8,177 nucleotides of DNA from Niveispirillum sp. (GTDB lineage Bacteria; Pseudomonadota; Alphaproteobacteria; Azospirillales; Azospirillaceae). Made by a program: the position numbers and the translations under genes. Location: the NCBI GenBank assembly GCA_016463045.1, contig JAEMSB010000187.1, positions 1 through 8,177 on the forward strand, written 5' to 3'. Positions 7,348 to 8,177 of this stretch are shown here, piece by piece. Numbering within the stretch: position 1 is the first letter of the stretch; every line of letters begins with the position of its first letter. A model generated the notes under the pieces. It saw nothing but the letters and a program-made list of their open reading frames with translations, was not told the DNA's origin and ran no database searches.

Positions 7348-7572
7348 TCAGCCGCCCTTGGCATGGCGCAGGGCGAACAGCTGGTCCAGCACAGTGTCAA
7401 GATTGGCCGGCGGGTCCCGCTTCTCAAACGCATCCGGGCCGCCATAGCGGCTCAGCGCCAGCTCCAGGGCCCGCCAGAGCTGTTCGGCGATTTCCAGTTC
7501 CTGTTGGTCGATGGCCAGTTCCAGCGCAGCCAGGATACGGTCGCCCAAACGACGATCAGCGGAATCGATCAC
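7348..7572 (-). CDS. Small helical protein of unknown function (74 aa)
   Basis: I do not recognise a named family, though short proteins like this near hup/tRNA-Val in Rhodospirillales seem familiar. The start is GTG at 7572 with a good ribosome-binding stretch, GAGGAAGG, 6 nt upstream. Codon choice is strongly GC-ending, like the nuo genes, which supports real coding. The product is acidic to neutral, with no signal peptide, membrane segment or cysteine. Residues 11-42 look like two amphipathic helices forming a hairpin. Each carries the same motif ALELA (16-20 and 35-39), 19 residues apart, suggesting an internal repeat of TPR-like character. A third short helix is likely at 58-70 (LDTVLDQLFALRH). 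A weak -10-like TATGAT (7629-7624) lies before it; read-through from tRNA-Val is also possible. The tRNA-Asp promoter begins 26 bp after its stop. Confidence 0.75.
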   Translation of the reverse strand: MIDSADRRLGDRILAALELAIDQQELEIAEQLWRALELALSRYGGPDAFEKRDPPANLDTVLDQLFALRHAKGG

Positions 7573-7633
7573 GAAACGCCTTCCTCTTTCCCGTGCGCAG
7601 CCGTGGAGAACGACCGATGGCGCATCATACCCG

Positions 7634-7659
7634 TTCCACCGGCGCTGCGACAGGTGGAA
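7634..7659. repeat. 7-bp inverted repeat between tRNA-Val and the small gene
   Basis: TTCCACC (7634-7640) and GGTGGAA (7653-7659) are exact reverse complements with a 12-nt loop. It lies 34 bp after the tRNA-Val 3' end and about 60 bp before the small gene's GTG. No T-run follows on the minus strand, so a terminator role is doubtful; it could be a processing hairpin or an operator near the TATGAT at 7624-7629. Confidence 0.4.
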
Positions 7660-7692
7660 TGGCAGATCAATATCAAGGATAGGGGGAGGGAA

Positions 7693-7767
7693 TGGTGGGC
7701 GGTGAGGGGATCGAACCCCCGACCTGCGGTGTGTAAAACCGATGCTCTACCTCTGAGCTAACCGCCC
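7693..7767 (-). tRNA. tRNA-Val (anticodon UAC)
   Basis: A 75-nt cloverleaf with acceptor GGGCGGT/ACCGCCC, D-stem GCTC/GAGC, T-stem GGGGG/CCCTC with loop TTCGATC, A73 and an encoded CCA (7695-7693). The anticodon loop is TTTACAC with anticodon TAC (7735-7733), reading Val codons. The anticodon stem TCGGT/ACCGC has four good pairs, but its outermost position 27:43 is U against C and does not pair. All other stems are sound, so I take it as a functional gene. Confidence 0.96.
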
Positions 7768-7787
7768 GTACCTTATCGTTGGCCGGG

Positions 7788-7815
7788 ACAATAGCGGCCA
7801 GAACGGGAGAATCAA
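7788..7815 (-). promoter_or_regulatory. Probable tRNA-Val promoter
   Basis: On the minus strand TTGATT (7815-7810) and TATTGT (7793-7788) are separated by 16 nt, each matching four of six consensus bases. The sequence after the -10 is CCCGGCC, a GC-rich discriminator much like that of the tRNA-Asp promoter. Initiation would be about 13 nt before the tRNA 5' end. It lies after the hup terminator, consistent with an independent unit. Confidence 0.5.
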
Positions 7816-7851
7816 CAAAGAAGTTGGCCATACCCCGACATGACAGGGGTC

Positions 7852-7888
7852 AAAATGAAAAACGGGCGCGCCCGGAGGGCCGCCCGTT
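7852..7888 (-). terminator. Rho-independent terminator of the HU gene
   Basis: On the minus strand AACGGGCG (7888-7881) pairs perfectly with CGCCCGTT (7868-7861). An inner GCCC/GGGC helix with a 3-nt loop sits beyond a single-base bulge at 7869. The stem is followed by TTTCATTTT (7860-7852). The stop of the HU gene is 53 bp upstream. Confidence 0.8.
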
Positions 7889-7904
7889 ATCTCACCATCA
7901 GGCC

Positions 7905-7922
7905 GCCCGGCTACCGCCGGGC
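7905..7922 (-). other. Second hairpin in the HU 3' untranslated region
   Basis: GCCCGGC (7905-7911) and GCCGGGC (7916-7922) form a 7-bp perfect stem with a 4-nt loop, between the HU stop and the terminator. There is no T-run. It could stabilise the 3' end of the mRNA against exonucleases; that role is inferred. Confidence 0.45.
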
Positions 7923-7941
7923 ATCCCTAGATAGGCGTCGC

Positions 7942-8177
7942 TCAGTTCAGCGCGTCCTTCAGGCCCTTGCCGGGCTTGAACTTCGGCTGCTTGGAAGCGG
8001 CGATGGAGATCTTCTCACCGGTGCGGGGATTGCGGCCCTCGGAAGCGGCGCGTTCAGCGACCGCGAAGGTGCCGAAGCCAACCAGACGCACTTCGTCGCC
8101 CTTCTTCAGCGCGCCGGTGATCCCATCAAAAACCGCATCGACGGCCTTGTTCGCGTCCGCCTTGGACAGACCAGCCG
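7942..8177 (-). CDS. hupB: HU-family DNA-binding protein, N-terminus outside window
   Basis: Histone-like nucleoid protein that binds and bends DNA as a dimer. The 77 C-terminal residues and a TGA stop are visible; about 14 N-terminal residues lie beyond the right edge. The dimer-forming helices precede GDEVRLVGFGTFAV (26-39 of the visible part), the HU core motif. The DNA-grasping arm holds GRNPRTGEKI (47-56), whose Pro is the residue that intercalates between bases in this family. The tail KPKFKPGK-like segment here reads KQPKFKPGKGLKDALN (62-77). Length and motifs fit HU rather than IHF, but the letter of the paralogue cannot be settled from sequence; in many proteobacteria such a gene follows lon, which is not visible here. 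A strong terminator follows. Confidence 0.95.
   Translation of the reverse strand, partial: AGLSKADANKAVDAVFDGITGALKKGDEVRLVGFGTFAVAERAASEGRNPRTGEKISIAASKQPKFKPGKGLKDALN

Overview
The window looks like a core-genome segment of a GC-rich alphaproteobacterium. Subunit sequences and gene order resemble Rhodospirillales (Azospirillum/Niveispirillum-like), but that placement is from memory of family sequences, not from a search. Every gene I accept lies on the minus strand, so the region reads from right to left.

From the right edge: (1) the C-terminal 77 codons of an HU-family nucleoid protein with a Rho-independent terminator behind it; (2) tRNA-Val(UAC) with a plausible promoter of its own; (3) a 74-codon gene of unknown function with a GTG start, internally repetitive and helix-rich; (4) two identical tRNA-Asp(GUC) genes in tandem behind a strong sigma70-type promoter embedded in an 11-bp inverted repeat; (5) a ~435-bp gene-free, partly AT-rich stretch that presumably holds the promoter and leader of the next operon; (6) nuoA-nuoB-nuoC-nuoD-nuoE-nuoF-nuoG, the first seven genes of the respiratory complex I operon, with nuoG cut off by the left edge after 570 codons.

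The seven Nuo proteins cover most of the peripheral arm: NuoF binds FMN/NADH and carries a 4Fe-4S cluster, NuoE a 2Fe-2S cluster, NuoG several clusters, NuoB the terminal cluster N2, and NuoC/NuoD connect to the quinone site. NuoA is the first membrane subunit. Genes are separated by 12-30 bp or overlap (nuoD/nuoE, ATGA), as expected of one co-transcribed unit. All cluster ligands I looked for are present, and NuoG lacks the extra N7-cluster cysteines, as in the mitochondrial/alphaproteobacterial type.

Nothing here suggests a mobile element, CRISPR array, defence system or new multigene system. Points worth a second look are small: the promoter/inverted-repeat arrangement before the tRNA-Asp pair, a hairpin directly upstream of nuoA, palindromes in the nuo upstream region, the uncharacterised 74-residue protein, and a non-paired 27:43 position in tRNA-Val. 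The long plus-strand open frames are codon-aligned antisense shadows of the nuo genes.
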